From assembly GCA_017549205.1 (NCBI GenBank), contig JAFYVH010000021.1, forward strand, positions 101,571 through 165,570: DNA of 64,000 bases, read 5' to 3'. The stretch is from Clostridia bacterium. Lineage in GTDB: Bacteria; Bacillota; Clostridia; UBA1381; UBA9506. Position numbers and translations under genes: made by a program. This document shows, piece after piece, positions 36,284 through 45,950 of this stretch (positions are counted from its first letter, which is position 1; every line of letters starts with the position of its first letter). Under the pieces are notes generated by a model. That model was not told the DNA's origin and searched no databases. It saw nothing but the letters and a program-made list of their open reading frames with translations.

Positions 36284-37858
36284 ATGATTGTTCGAATTAA
36301 TAATATCAAACTGTCGCCGGATGCTACCTTTGAAGAGCTGCGGGCGACAGCCTTAAAAAAACTGAATAAAAAGGAAAAGGACATAGAGGACTTTCGCATT
36401 GTGCGGCGGTCGGTGGATGCCCGCAAAAAGCAGGTGAGTCTGGTTTACAGCGTGGAGGCCGCAGTACGTGACCCTCGTGGGATTGCGTCTTTGGCCGACA
36501 TACTGATTTTGCCCGAGGAAGAGCCGGAAAAGCCCCTTACAAGTGGACTTAAAGACCGTCCCGTTGTGGTGGGCACAGGTCCTTGTGGCCTGTTTTGTGC
36601 CCTGACCTTAGCCCGCGCAGGTGCGCCGCCGCTGATTTTAGAGCGGGGTGCAACGGTGGAAAAGCGGACAGGGGCCGTGGAGAGTTATTGGCAGGGAGGA
36701 CCACTTAACACAAACACCAATGTGCAGTTTGGTGAGGGTGGTGCCGGTACTTTTTCAGACGGCAAGCTGACCACAAGAATCCGCGACATACGAAGCAAAC
36801 AGGTTTTAGAAGATTTCCACCGGTTTGGTGCTGATAGCGACATTTTATATCAGGCAAAGCCCCACATTGGAACAGATGTGCTCAGGCAGGTGATTCAAAA
36901 CATTCGTGCCTATCTCATTGAGCTGGGTTGCGAATTTCGTTTTGAAACAGCGCTCACAGGGCTTGCCATTAAAAATGGTCATCTCATTGGGATTAAAACC
37001 TCTCATGGAGAAGAGCTTCCTTGCAGTCATTTGATTCTGGCCATCGGTCACAGCGCAAGAGATACCTATGAGATGCTGTATCAAAGTGGCGTATCTATGG
37101 TGCAAAAACCTTTTTCGGTGGGTGTGCGCATTGAACACCTGCAGGAAGATATTGACCGGGCAATGTATGGCGAATTTGCAGGCCATCCCAATCTGGGGGC
37201 AGCGGATTATCAACTGTCTTACAGAGAGGGAGACGATGCCTGCTATAGCTTTTGCATGTGTCCCGGCGGGCTGGTGGTGGCATCGGCATCGGAGCCGGAG
37301 AGCATTGTGACCAATGGCATGAGCTGTCGGGCACGAAACGAAAAAAATGCCAATGCGGCCTTATGCGTCAATGTGGACAGCCGCTATTTTAAAGATGACC
37401 ATCCCTTAGCCGGTGTGGCGTTTCAACGCAAATTAGAACAAAAAGCCTTTGCCATGACAAAGGGCGTGGGTGCTCCTGTTCAGACAGTGGGCGGTTTTAT
37501 GGAAGGACGCCTGATGCCTTTTGGCAAGGTCCAGCCCAGTTACACAGGCGGCGTGGTAATGCAGGATTTATCACAACTTTTCCCCCGGCCCATTGTTTCG
37601 ATGCTGAAGCGGGGTATTACACAATTTGGTCGGAAAATAGATGGCTTTGATTGTGCTGATGCCGTGTTCACCGGACCGGAAACCAGAACAAGCGCTCCCC
37701 TGCGCATTTTGCGGACAGAGACCTGCGAAAGCGTTAGTCTTTCGGGCTTGTATCCGGCGGGGGAAGGGGCAGGCTATGCCGGTGGTATTATGAGTGCTGC
37801 TGTTGACGGCATCCGTGTGGCTCAGGCAATTTTGCGAGACTCTCAGGAAAAAGCATAA
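36284..37858 (+). CDS. FAD-dependent dehydrogenase of the COG2509 family
   Basis: A 524-residue cytosolic flavoprotein of unknown substrate. An N-terminal small domain (1-85, MIVRINNIKLSPDATFEEL) precedes the FAD-binding VVVGTGPCGLFCALTLARAG, the family-specific NTNVQFGEGGAGTFSDGKLTTRI and a C-terminal GLYPAGEGAGYAGGIMSAAVDGI. Start at 36284, after AAAGAGGCG; the same frame is open upstream but lies over the promoter. Transcribed alone. Confidence 0.9.
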   Translation: MIVRINNIKLSPDATFEELRATALKKLNKKEKDIEDFRIVRRSVDARKKQVSLVYSVEAAVRDPRGIASLADILILPEEEPEKPLTSGLKDRPVVVGTGPCGLFCALTLARAGAPPLILERGATVEKRTGAVESYWQGGPLNTNTNVQFGEGGAGTFSDGKLTTRIRDIRSKQVLEDFHRFGADSDILYQAKPHIGTDVLRQVIQNIRAYLIELGCEFRFETALTGLAIKNGHLIGIKTSHGEELPCSHLILAIGHSARDTYEMLYQSGVSMVQKPFSVGVRIEHLQEDIDRAMYGEFAGHPNLGAADYQLSYREGDDACYSFCMCPGGLVVASASEPESIVTNGMSCRARNEKNANAALCVNVDSRYFKDDHPLAGVAFQRKLEQKAFAMTKGVGAPVQTVGGFMEGRLMPFGKVQPSYTGGVVMQDLSQLFPRPIVSMLKRGITQFGRKIDGFDCADAVFTGPETRTSAPLRILRTETCESVSLSGLYPAGEGAGYAGGIMSAAVDGIRVAQAILRDSQEKA

Positions 37859-37886
37859 AAAAGCTTGCAAAAAAGGAAAATTTACC

Positions 37887-37915
37887 TTGCATTTTTATAA
37901 AAGTTCCGCTATAAT
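37887..37915 (+). promoter_or_regulatory. Promoter upstream of spoIIM-xerD
   Basis: TTGCAT and TATAAT are 17 nt apart. The leader of about 140 nt contains GGAGGG-CAAGAG-ATG and a five-codon frame at 37950-37967 (MLRRT). Confidence 0.7.
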
Positions 37916-38063
37916 AGAAAAATACCGCATTTTTGCCGGAGGGCAAGAGATGTTAAGACGGACATAAGGAAAAACCTGCCGACAAAGTGGACAAGAAGGC
38001 ATTTTTTTCTCTTTCTCATCATAAGCTATAAAACAACACTTGTGATAAGAAAGAAGTGATTTT

Positions 38064-38687
38064 TTGAGAACAGTCAAATCTTGGTCGGGACGGGCTCGTT
38101 TCTTTGCCGAAGCGGAGCAAAAGGTCTATATTTGGTTGGGGCTATCCTTTGCAGCAGGTATTGTGCTGGCAACGGTTTCTGCCCTCACCATGCCACAGGC
38201 TGCCTGCGAGGAAATGCTTTTGTATTTAAAGGATTTTTTTCAGGCCATTGGTGAAAGCGGTGCCGATTCAGGTGCGCTATTAAAAACAGCCCTGTTTGGG
38301 CATGCAAAAAACTTTGTCTTTTTGTTTTTGTGCTCTGTCATGGTGATTGGTGCACCGTTTATTGTTGTGTTTTCAGGGTTTTGCGGCTTTGTGCAGACCT
38401 TTACGGTGGTGTTTTTGTTTCGGCTTTACGGCGTGCGGACTTTGCTTTTCTTTTGTGCAGGCATGTTGCCCCACTATTTATTATCCGGTCCGTGCTATGT
38501 GCTGCTTTTTGCCTTGTGTTTGCAATTTTCACTTGGGCTTTTTAAGGAAAAGCAGAGTATTAGAAAAAGAGTGGTTTCTCTTTTGTGCAAGTTGGGAATT
38601 TTGTTTGCCATAGCTGTTCTTTCAAGTCTTTTGCAGGCATACATTGAGCCACTTTTTATCGGTTTGATTTCAGGGTTATATACATAG
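38064..38687 (+). CDS. spoIIM: Stage II sporulation protein M homologue
   Basis: A 207-residue membrane protein of the SpoIIM/DUF95 family. In B. subtilis SpoIIM forms the DMP complex with SpoIID and SpoIIP that remodels septal peptidoglycan during engulfment. Five hydrophobic segments are present, with the signature LLKTALFGHAKNFVFLFLCSV and the GMLPHYLLSGP motif. The start is TTG (38064), 8 nt after AGAAGTG. It is followed 27 nt later by xerD, a conserved gene pair in Clostridia. Confidence 0.88.
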   Translation: MRTVKSWSGRARFFAEAEQKVYIWLGLSFAAGIVLATVSALTMPQAACEEMLLYLKDFFQAIGESGADSGALLKTALFGHAKNFVFLFLCSVMVIGAPFIVVFSGFCGFVQTFTVVFLFRLYGVRTLLFFCAGMLPHYLLSGPCYVLLFALCLQFSLGLFKEKQSIRKRVVSLLCKLGILFAIAVLSSLLQAYIEPLFIGLISGLYT

Positions 38688-38714
38688 GAAGAGGTCTTAA
38701 AGAAAGGATTTATA

Positions 38715-39596
38715 ATGTTTGATTTGCTGAATCAGTTTATTCGATATTTAGATAAAAATAAAAAACTTTCAAAAAACACGCTGGATTCTTATCGGCGTGA
38801 CATCGTCGCCTTTTTGCAATATGCAGAAGAGGTGGGGATTGACCCTGTTTTTGCAGGGCGCAAGGCACTGGAGCGATATCTGCAGAGTATGAAAAAGACA
38901 GGGCGTGCCGCAGCAACAATTTCAAGAAGCCTTGCAAGCTTGAAAGCTTTTTATGCCTATTTAATTGCCCAGGGCACGATTGAGACAAGTCCTGCGGCAA
39001 CCATCAAGGCGCCCCGGATAGAAAAAAAGCTGCCCCAGGTGTTGACGCCTAAAGAAATTGAGCGTCTGCTGGAGCAACCTGCTTGTACGGATCTAAAAGG
39101 GTTTCGCGATAAAGCCATGCTGGAGCTTTTATATGCCACCGGCATGCGCGTGACAGAAATGATTGAACTTAATTTAGCAGATGTGAACTTAGACCTTGGC
39201 TTTATTCATTGCACAAGCGGCGGACGCGAGCGCATCATTCCCATTGGAAAAATTTGCACAGAGGCCTTGGGGGCGTATTTACAAAAGGCGCGACCCGTTT
39301 TGGTAAAGACCGGCGGGGAGGACGCATTGTTTGTAAACATGCAGGGTCAAAGAATGACCCGACAGGGCTTTTGGAAGCTTTTAAAACAATATGCCCAGGA
39401 GGCAGGCATCGGCACACCCATCACACCCCACACCCTGCGCCATTCTTTTGCAGCGCATCTTTTGGAAAACGGGGCAGACCTGCATTCCATTCAGTCCATG
39501 CTGGGACATGCTGATATTGCAACAACCCAGATTTATGTAGAGCTTGTTAACAACAAGTTAAAAGATGTGTATAAAAAGGCACATCCCCGGGCATAA
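38715..39596 (+). CDS. xerD: Tyrosine recombinase XerD
   Basis: A 293-residue recombinase. The N-terminal SAM-like domain contains FIRYLDKNKKLSKNTLDSYRRD. The catalytic domain holds Arg in ATGMRVTEMIEL, the HTLRHSFAAHLLENGADL block (His, Arg), His in LGHADIATTQIY and the nucleophile Tyr in IYVEL. With XerC it resolves chromosome dimers at dif before division. The location next to spoIIM, with no integrase-associated genes, supports a housekeeping XerD rather than a phage integrase. Confidence 0.94.
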   Translation: MFDLLNQFIRYLDKNKKLSKNTLDSYRRDIVAFLQYAEEVGIDPVFAGRKALERYLQSMKKTGRAAATISRSLASLKAFYAYLIAQGTIETSPAATIKAPRIEKKLPQVLTPKEIERLLEQPACTDLKGFRDKAMLELLYATGMRVTEMIELNLADVNLDLGFIHCTSGGRERIIPIGKICTEALGAYLQKARPVLVKTGGEDALFVNMQGQRMTRQGFWKLLKQYAQEAGIGTPITPHTLRHSFAAHLLENGADLHSIQSMLGHADIATTQIYVELVNNKLKDVYKKAHPRA

Positions 39597-39612
39597 ATAA
39601 AAATATTCTTAG

Positions 39613-39676
39613 AAAAAGACAGCTTTTTAAAGGGTAGCCACGGCTATGCTATGATGAAAAAGAGCTGTCTTTTTTT
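39613..39676 (+). terminator. Terminator after xerD
   Basis: AAAAAGACAGCT and AGCTGTCTTTTT are perfectly complementary across a 38-nt loop, ending in a T run. The loop holds the stop codon of the convergent regulator gene. Confidence 0.7.
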
Positions 39677-40053
39677 GAGCGGAGAAACGCCTCGATATAA
39701 TGATAATAGCGCATGACAGCCAAGCGCCCGTCAGCGGAGAGAACAGAAAGATCGAGCCGTTTGCCGCAGGCTTCTAAAATCGATTTTTGATTGACTAGGC
39801 TCTGCATTTCACTATCAGATAAATTAAGGTAGCGCAGGCTGGTTTTGTTCATTAAATAATCGGTCATGACATGAAAAACATCAGCAATTTTCACCAGCAT
39901 GTCATTATCAGGCTGGCGGTTGCCGGTTTCATAATTGGCAAGGCAACTGCGAGAGATGCCCAGCTCTTTTGCCAGACGCTCTTGCGACTTACCGCTTTCT
40001 AAACGCAACTTTTTTAATTTAAAAGAAAAAGAAGACTGTGAATCCTGATTCAT
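39649..40053 (-). CDS. XRE-family regulator with C-terminal extension
   Basis: A 134-residue protein. The HTH domain (about 11-70) reads LKKLRLESGKSQERLAKELGISRSCLANYETGNRQPDNDMLVKIADVFHVMTDYLM. The 65-residue C-terminal part is helical (LNLSDSEMQSLVNQKSI, RLAVMRYYHYIEAFLRS) as in the SinR/ImmR-like regulators. Start at 40053 follows GGAGGG; the frame is open upstream without a ribosome site. Confidence 0.87.
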   Translation of the reverse strand: MNQDSQSSFSFKLKKLRLESGKSQERLAKELGISRSCLANYETGNRQPDNDMLVKIADVFHVMTDYLMNKTSLRYLNLSDSEMQSLVNQKSILEACGKRLDLSVLSADGRLAVMRYYHYIEAFLRSKKDSSFSS

Positions 40054-40186
40054 AAGTGGCCCTCCAATCAATAAAACTTGTACTTTTGGACTTATTATAC
40101 AGTAAAATCCAAGAAAAATCAAGACATTTTTACAAAAAACAACATAAAAATACAAGAATATTGTATTTTTATGGGCAAATTCTGCC

Positions 40187-40215
40187 TTGACGGGTGAATT
40201 TTAATGTGATACAAT
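40187..40215 (+). promoter_or_regulatory. Promoter of the zinc-ribbon gene
   Basis: TTGACG and TACAAT are 17 nt apart. Confidence 0.8.
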
Positions 40216-40268
40216 ACCAGTAGAAGAGCCAAAATTGATGACAGAAATGTCAGAAAGGAGCAAAAAGT

Positions 40269-40628
40269 ATGGAACGGTTTTTTTCAGAGTTAAAAAGCAG
40301 AATGAATGTTGCTGTTAAAAAATCAGGAGAACTGGTGGAGCTTACAAAGATAAAATTAGCTGTTGGTGACACAAAAAACGCCATTAAGCTGAATTATGAA
40401 AAATTGGGCGAGTTGGCGTATTTAGCGGCAAAGGGCGATGAAATGTCCAGTGGCGAGGCCGAGGAGCTGGTTGTGAAAATTGATGAGCTGCGTGAGCTGT
40501 TGGTACAACAAGAGGCGAAAATGGCGGAGCTTGCGAAAAAGAAGATTTGCCCCCATTGTGAAAAGGTTTGTCAGGACGAATCAGCTTTTTGCCCTTCTTG
40601 TGGCAATCCTTTCGGCAGCGCCGAATAA
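40269..40628 (+). CDS. Coiled-coil/zinc-ribbon protein
   Basis: A 119-residue soluble protein: an alpha-helical, coiled-coil-prone N-terminal part (1-90) and a C-terminal zinc ribbon with two CxxC pairs, CPHCEKVC and CPSCGNPFG. Such small proteins are common in Clostridia and are unassigned. GAAAGGAG precedes the ATG. It is monocistronic and convergent with citrate synthase. Confidence 0.8.
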   Translation: MERFFSELKSRMNVAVKKSGELVELTKIKLAVGDTKNAIKLNYEKLGELAYLAAKGDEMSSGEAEELVVKIDELRELLVQQEAKMAELAKKKICPHCEKVCQDESAFCPSCGNPFGSAE

Positions 40629-40644
40629 GTTAAAAAGAACAAAA

Positions 40645-40674
40645 AAACGGAGCGGTTTAAAACCGCTCCGTTTT
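40645..40674. terminator. Bidirectional terminator
   Basis: AAAACGGAGCGGTTT pairs with AAACCGCTCCGTTTT, serving the zinc-ribbon gene and citrate synthase. Confidence 0.93.
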
Positions 40675-40687
40675 CAATTTCAATATT

Positions 40688-42043
40688 TTAGCGCTGATTG
40701 ATTGGTGTATACTCATGAGCTTTTGTAACACTTTTATAAGCCGGACGAATAATTTTGCCGCCGTAGAGAACCTCTTCCATTCGGTGTGCACACCAGCCGG
40801 CCATGCGGGCGATGGCAAACATGGGGGTGTATAATTCCGGGGGAATGTGCAGCATTTTATACACAAAGCCGGAATATAAATCCACATTGGCACACATCAC
40901 TTTAGAGCCACGCATTCTTGCAAAAATCTGCGGTGTCAGTTCTTCGATGAGGCAATATAATCTGAACTCTTCTTCGTTGCCGGTGAGCTGCGCCAGCTCT
41001 TGAGCCTTTTTCTTTAAAAGAACGGCTCTGGGGTCTGACAAAGTGTAAATGGCATGACCCATGCCGTAGACTAAGCCGGAGTGGTCATAAGCCTCTTTGC
41101 GCAGGATTTTTTCAATATATTCGGCAACCTGGTCGGCATCGTTGATGTTTTCAAGGTTATTTTTAAAGTCTTCAATCATGCCCATAACCTTTTCATTGGC
41201 GCCACCATGACGAGGACCTTTTAATGAGCCGAGAGCCGCTGCAATAGCCGCATAGGTATCGCTGCCGGAGGAGGATACCACACGGGTTGCAAAGGCAGAG
41301 TTATTACCGCCACCGTGCTCGGCATGGAGAATCAGGGCTAAATCTAAAATTTCGGCCTCAAGACGCGTGAACTGGTTATCGTCACGAATCATGTATAAAA
41401 AGTTTTCAGCCGTTGAAAGATTTTCCTGGGGATGATGAATGTAAAGGCTTTTGCCGTCATAATAGTGCAGCTTGGCCTGATAAGCATAAGCCACCATGGT
41501 AGGTACGCGGGCAACCAACAGCATGGATTGACGAATGAGGTTGGAAAGGCTGGTATCGTCAGGTGCATTGTCATAGGAATAGTTGGTTAAAACGGCACGA
41601 GTCAGCTTGTTCATAATGTTGGGGCTGGGGCACCGCATAATAACATCTTCACGAAAGTCATACGGCACAGGACGCAGAGAGCTTAAAAGCTGATTAAAAG
41701 CATCCAGCTCTGCCTTGTTGGGCAGCTTGCCAAAGAGGATTAAATAGCAAACCTCTTCATAGCCAAAGCGATGCTCGTGCTCGCAAGAGGCAACAATGTC
41801 ATAAACATCAATGCCGCGGTATAAAAGACGACCTTCATCTGCCACCTTTTCGTCTTCAGACACAATGTAGCCATGAACATTACCGATGGCGGTCAATCCG
41901 GCTAAAACACCGGTGCCATCACTGTTTCGCAGGCCTCTTTTAACCTTATAGTTATTGTATGATTCCGGTGCGATGTGCACATTTTCCTGTACCACCGACT
42001 GAAAGGACTCCAGCGCCTTTGTTAATATGCTGTTGTTATCCAT
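40688..42043 (-). CDS. gltA: Citrate synthase
   Basis: A 451-residue enzyme condensing oxaloacetate and acetyl-CoA. Active-site regions are visible: LHAEHGGGNNSAFATRVV (His), YGMGHAIYTLSDPR (His) and CANVDLYSGFVYKML (Asp). The 451-residue length and N-terminal extension match the citrate synthase form common in Clostridia. No aconitase or isocitrate dehydrogenase gene is adjacent, so it probably supplies glutamate synthesis from a scattered partial TCA pathway. AGGTGG precedes the ATG. Confidence 0.93.
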   Translation of the reverse strand: MDNNSILTKALESFQSVVQENVHIAPESYNNYKVKRGLRNSDGTGVLAGLTAIGNVHGYIVSEDEKVADEGRLLYRGIDVYDIVASCEHEHRFGYEEVCYLILFGKLPNKAELDAFNQLLSSLRPVPYDFREDVIMRCPSPNIMNKLTRAVLTNYSYDNAPDDTSLSNLIRQSMLLVARVPTMVAYAYQAKLHYYDGKSLYIHHPQENLSTAENFLYMIRDDNQFTRLEAEILDLALILHAEHGGGNNSAFATRVVSSSGSDTYAAIAAALGSLKGPRHGGANEKVMGMIEDFKNNLENINDADQVAEYIEKILRKEAYDHSGLVYGMGHAIYTLSDPRAVLLKKKAQELAQLTGNEEEFRLYCLIEELTPQIFARMRGSKVMCANVDLYSGFVYKMLHIPPELYTPMFAIARMAGWCAHRMEEVLYGGKIIRPAYKSVTKAHEYTPINQR

Positions 42044-42076
42044 GGGGCCACCACCTGTTATATGTAGTAAAATATA

Positions 42077-42105
42077 ATTTTAAACGAAATTCGCTGTAAA
42101 GTCAA
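42077..42105 (-). promoter_or_regulatory. Promoter of citrate synthase
   Basis: On the minus strand TTGACT and TAAAAT are 17 nt apart, 33 nt before the ATG. Confidence 0.8.
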
Positions 42106-42154
42106 GGGGAAAAAAGAAATATTGCTATTAAAAAGGAAAAAATAGAAAAAAATC

Positions 42155-42183
42155 TTGCAAAATGAAAACCGTTGTGATACAAT
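42155..42183 (+). promoter_or_regulatory. Promoter of pheST
   Basis: TTGCAA and TACAAT are 17 nt apart. It lies directly before the T-box leader. Confidence 0.82.
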
Positions 42184-42186
42184 AAG

Positions 42187-42452
42187 TCGTATAACAGAAT
42201 AAAGGCAATGAAAAGGCAAAGTAAGGCTGTTACACCTTTTGAGAGAGGGTTTTTCACAGGCTGAGAGAAAACCCGGTTAAAAGCAGTGCTGAAATTTCAC
42301 CTTGGAGCTGCACAACTGAACGCCAAAAGGCCTGTAGGTTGTGACGGAGGCGCCCGTTATGCGCAAAAGAGCCAAAGCCACGGCTTTGGGAAATAAGGGT
42401 GGTACCACGTACGACTTTGTTCGCTCGTCCCTTTTTGGGAGGAGCTTTTTTT
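42187..42452 (+). ncRNA. T-box riboswitch (Phe) upstream of pheST
   Basis: The conserved T-box AAGGGTGGTACCACG spans 42395-42409. A terminator follows (GCTCGTCCC / GGGAGGAGC then seven T, ending 42452), which the T-box sequence can disrupt by forming the antiterminator. Stem I is recognisable from GAGAGAGGG and the specifier region at about 42291-42302, where TTC (42296-42298) fits a Phe codon. Uncharged tRNA-Phe should bind and allow transcription into pheS and pheT. Confidence 0.95.
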
Positions 42453-42512
42453 ATGCACAAACAGACCGGTGCTATTATCTCATTTTGAACCTATGAAAGG
42501 GGTATCATTATT

Positions 42513-43532
42513 ATGAAAGACCAATTGATGATGATGAAAAAAACAGCAGAGGAAGCGCTGGGCGCAGCAAGCAGCCTTTCAGAGCTGGAGGACATTCGTG
42601 TTCGTCTGCTGGGTAAAAAAGGTGAACTCACTGCAATTCTGCGCGGCATGGGCGGACTCTCCGCCGAAGAGCGTCCGGTTATCGGTCAGCTTGCCAACGA
42701 GGTGAGAAGCTTTATTGAAAACCGCCTGGACGAGCAAAAGAACCTTCTTGCTTCTTCAGCCAGAGCAGAGCAGCTTAAAAAGGAAACTTTAGATGTTACC
42801 ATGTCCGGCCGCAAACCCTCTTTGGGTAAAACCCATCCTCTCACCACTGTGCTGGATGAAGTTAAGGACATTTTTGTGGGCATGGGCTTTTCGATTGTAG
42901 AAGGTCCTGAGGTTGAATTTGATTATTATAACTTTGAAGCCTTAAACATCCCCAAGGACCATCCCGCCCGTGACACCCAGGATACTTTTTATATTAACGA
43001 TAATGTGGTGCTTCGTTCGCAAACCTCATCGGTGCAGGTTCGCGTTATGGAAAATCAGAAGCCCCCTATCCGCGTGATTGCACCCGGTCGCGTGTATCGC
43101 AGTGATGCCGTTGACGCCACACACTCTCCGGTTTTCCATCAGATTGAGGGCCTAGTTGTGGACAAGGGCATTACCATGGGCGATTTAAAGGGCACATTGG
43201 AAACCTTTATGAAAACTTTATATGGAAATGACGCGGTGCTTCGTTTCCGTCCGCACCATTTCCCCTTTACCGAACCCAGTGCGGAAGTTGATGTTTCTTG
43301 TTTTGTTTGTGGCGGCAAAGGCTGTCGTGTTTGTAAGGGTGAAGGCTTTATCGAACTTTTAGGTGCCGGCATGGTGCACCCCAAGGTGCTGGAGCGTTGC
43401 GGTATTGACACCTCGGTTTACAGCGGCTTTGCCTTTGGTCTTGGTCTTGAGAGAATTGTTATGCGCCGCATGAATATTGATGATATGCGCCTGCTTTATG
43501 AAAATGACCTGCGGTTTTTAAAACAGTTTTAA
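42513..43532 (+). CDS. pheS: Phenylalanine-tRNA ligase alpha subunit
   Basis: A 339-residue class II synthetase subunit. The N-terminal coiled-coil (1-90) is followed by [22 protein letters not shown], motif 2 [22 protein letters not shown], the [13 protein letters not shown] region and motif 3 [15 protein letters not shown]. The Ala in SGFAFG lies in the Phe pocket. A zinc-like [14 protein letters not shown] insertion is typical. AAAGGGG precedes the ATG. It forms a heterotetramer with PheT, 36 nt downstream. Confidence 0.97.
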   Translation: MKDQLMMMKKTAEEALGAASSLSELEDIRVRLLGKKGELTAILRGMGGLSAEERPVIGQLANEVRSFIENRLDEQKNLLASSARAEQLKKETLDVTMSGRKPSLGKTHPLTTVLDEVKDIFVGMGFSIVEGPEVEFDYYNFEALNIPKDHPARDTQDTFYINDNVVLRSQTSSVQVRVMENQKPPIRVIAPGRVYRSDAVDATHSPVFHQIEGLVVDKGITMGDLKGTLETFMKTLYGNDAVLRFRPHHFPFTEPSAEVDVSCFVCGGKGCRVCKGEGFIELLGAGMVHPKVLERCGIDTSVYSGFAFGLGLERIVMRRMNIDDMRLLYENDLRFLKQF

Positions 43533-43568
43533 AAGCCTTTAAAATAGAACGGAAAGGATGAATAAACA

Positions 43569-45941
43569 ATGAAAATACCCATGAGTTGGCTCAGTGATTA
43601 TACAGATATCAGCGGCATCACCCCCGAAGCCTATAACCATGCCCTGACTATGACGGGCTCAAAGGTTGAGGGCATTGAAAACCCCGGCGATAACCTTTTA
43701 AATGTTGTGGTGGGTAAAATTAAAGAAATCACCCCTCACCCCGATGCTGACAAGCTGGTAGTTTGCCAGATTGATGTGGGCAAAGAGGTTTTGCAGATTG
43801 TTACCGGTGCGCCGAATGTAAGGCCCGGTCAGACTGTGCCCGTTGCCTTAGACGGCGCTCTGCTACCCGATGGCACTAAAATTAAAACCGGCAAGCTGCG
43901 GGGTGTGGAATCGGCCGGCATGCTTTGCTCTTATGAAGAGCTGGGCATGAGCGAAAGCGATTTTCCTGATGCTGAATATGGCATTTTGATTTTAGAAGAT
44001 GGTCTGCCTTTGGGCATGGACATTCGTGATGTTTTCCATTTAAATGAAAACATTGTGGAATTTGAAATTACTTCTAACCGTCCTGATTGCTTATCGGTTA
44101 TTGGTCTTGCCAGAGAAACAGCAGTTACTTTTGGTAAACCCTTTAACCTGCACAAGCCGGTTGTTAAGGGCAGCGGTGGGGACATTCGTGACCTTGTTTC
44201 CATCTCTGTTGAAGACCAAGAGGGTTGCCTGCGCTACACAGGTCGTGTGGTTAAAAATGTGAAAATCGGCCCCTCTCCCAAATGGATGCAAGAGCGGTTG
44301 TCTGCCTGCGGCATTCGTGCCATTAACAACATTGTTGACATTACCAATTACATCATGCTTGAATATGGTCAGCCCATGCACGCCTTTGATCTGCGTGATT
44401 TAGAGGGCAGCACCATTTGTGTGCGCCGTGCCAAAGAGGGCGAAACGATCACCACTTTAGATGATATTGACCGCATTTTAGACCCCTCGATGCTGATGAT
44501 TTGTGACGGCAAAAAGCCGGTGGCAGTCGCCGGCGTTATGGGTGGTCAGAACTCTGAAATTAAAGATGATACCACCACGATTTTGTTTGAATCTGCTACC
44601 TTTAATGGTGCGTTGGTTCGTAAAACAGCGCGCAAGCTGGGTCTTAGAACCGAAAGCTCTGCCCGTTATGAAAAGGGTCTTGACCCTGAAAACACAGAGC
44701 CGGCCATTATGCGTGCCTGCGAACTGATTGAAGAGATGGGTTGCGGCGAAGTTGTTGATGGCGTGATTGATGTTCGCGGCAAAATTGATGCGCCCAATGT
44801 TATCCCCTTTGACCCTGCAAGAATCAACGGCTTTTTGGGCACCGATATTGACCGTGCGTTCATGGAAAACACACTGCGGGCACTGGACTTTACCGTAGAG
44901 AAAGATACGGTTACACCGCCCTCCTTCCGTAAAGATATTGAGGGCTTTGCCGATGTGGCAGAAGAAGTTTTGCGCATTTATGGTTATGACAAAATTCCCT
45001 CAACCTTAATGTGCGGTGAAACAGCTCACAGCATTAAAACCCCGGCACAACAGCTGGAGGACAAGGTTAAAACCCTGTTATGTGCTTGCGGCTTAAACGA
45101 AATTGTGACCTTTAGCTTTACTAACCCCAACTTTTTTGATAAGTTAAAGCTGGCAGAAGACAGCCCCTTGCGGCAGGCGGTTACCATCAGTAACCCCCTA
45201 GGCGAAGAAAACTCCATTATGCGTACCACAGCCATTCACTCTATGTTGGAGACATTGGCCCGCAACCAAAACTATAAGGCAGCCAATGCCGCCCTGTACG
45301 AGCTGGCAACCATCTATCTGCCTACCGAGGAGGGTGCTCTTCCGGAAGAGCGTCGAGTTATTTCTTTGGGTATGTACGGCGATTGCGATTTTTATGACTT
45401 AAAGGGTGTTGTTGAAGCGCTGTTTGACGATGCAGGTCTTTCAGGCGCCCGGTTCCTGCCGGAGAGCACAAACCCCACCTTCCATCCGGGTCGCTATGCC
45501 TCTATCTGTGTGGGTAAAAAGGAAATTGGTATGATTGGTCAGGTGCATCCTGATGTTTGCGATAACTACGGTTTAGATAATGAGGTTTATGTGGCACAAA
45601 TCAACATGCCCGACCTGCTTACTTATTCAAAAAATAATAAAACCTACAAGCCGCTGCCGAAATATCCGGCGGTGAACCGTGACCTTGCCATTTTGGCAGA
45701 TGACTCGGTTTTGGCGGCTGATGTGGAAAGCATCATTAAGAAAAAAGCAAAAAATCTTTTTGCCGGTCTTACCTTGTTTGATGTTTACAAAGGCAAGCAG
45801 GTGCCGGAGGGCAAAAAATCCATGGCATATTCACTGACCCTGCAGTCGATGGATAAAACCCTGACCGATGCAGAGGTGAGCCAGACAGTAGCAGACATTT
45901 TGGCTGCTTTGGAAAAGGATTTGGGTGCAACCTTGCGATAG
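43569..45941 (+). CDS. pheT: Phenylalanine-tRNA ligase beta subunit
   Basis: A 790-residue subunit, full length. Domains in order: N-terminal and EMAP-like tRNA-binding domain (about 40-150; VVGKIKEITPHPDADKLVVCQ), B3/B4 editing domain (about 210-385; FESATFNGALVRKTARKLGLRTESSARYEKGLDP), B5 (about 400-470), catalytic-like core (about 475-680) and the anticodon-binding FDX-ACB domain at the end (KYPAVNRDLAILAD). Controlled with pheS by the T-box. Confidence 0.97.
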   Translation: MKIPMSWLSDYTDISGITPEAYNHALTMTGSKVEGIENPGDNLLNVVVGKIKEITPHPDADKLVVCQIDVGKEVLQIVTGAPNVRPGQTVPVALDGALLPDGTKIKTGKLRGVESAGMLCSYEELGMSESDFPDAEYGILILEDGLPLGMDIRDVFHLNENIVEFEITSNRPDCLSVIGLARETAVTFGKPFNLHKPVVKGSGGDIRDLVSISVEDQEGCLRYTGRVVKNVKIGPSPKWMQERLSACGIRAINNIVDITNYIMLEYGQPMHAFDLRDLEGSTICVRRAKEGETITTLDDIDRILDPSMLMICDGKKPVAVAGVMGGQNSEIKDDTTTILFESATFNGALVRKTARKLGLRTESSARYEKGLDPENTEPAIMRACELIEEMGCGEVVDGVIDVRGKIDAPNVIPFDPARINGFLGTDIDRAFMENTLRALDFTVEKDTVTPPSFRKDIEGFADVAEEVLRIYGYDKIPSTLMCGETAHSIKTPAQQLEDKVKTLLCACGLNEIVTFSFTNPNFFDKLKLAEDSPLRQAVTISNPLGEENSIMRTTAIHSMLETLARNQNYKAANAALYELATIYLPTEEGALPEERRVISLGMYGDCDFYDLKGVVEALFDDAGLSGARFLPESTNPTFHPGRYASICVGKKEIGMIGQVHPDVCDNYGLDNEVYVAQINMPDLLTYSKNNKTYKPLPKYPAVNRDLAILADDSVLAADVESIIKKKAKNLFAGLTLFDVYKGKQVPEGKKSMAYSLTLQSMDKTLTDAEVSQTVADILAALEKDLGATLR

Positions 45942-45950
45942 ATTTTGTAA

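Noticed and set aside
37895..38077. 60-codon minus-strand frame with MPSCPLC
   Set aside because: The CPLC and CPP residues look zinc-like, but the frame lies in the promoter and leader of spoIIM and has no ribosome site.
38715..39596. Phage or island integrase
   Set aside because: The recombinase matches XerD over its length and sits beside spoIIM with no attachment repeats or phage genes nearby.
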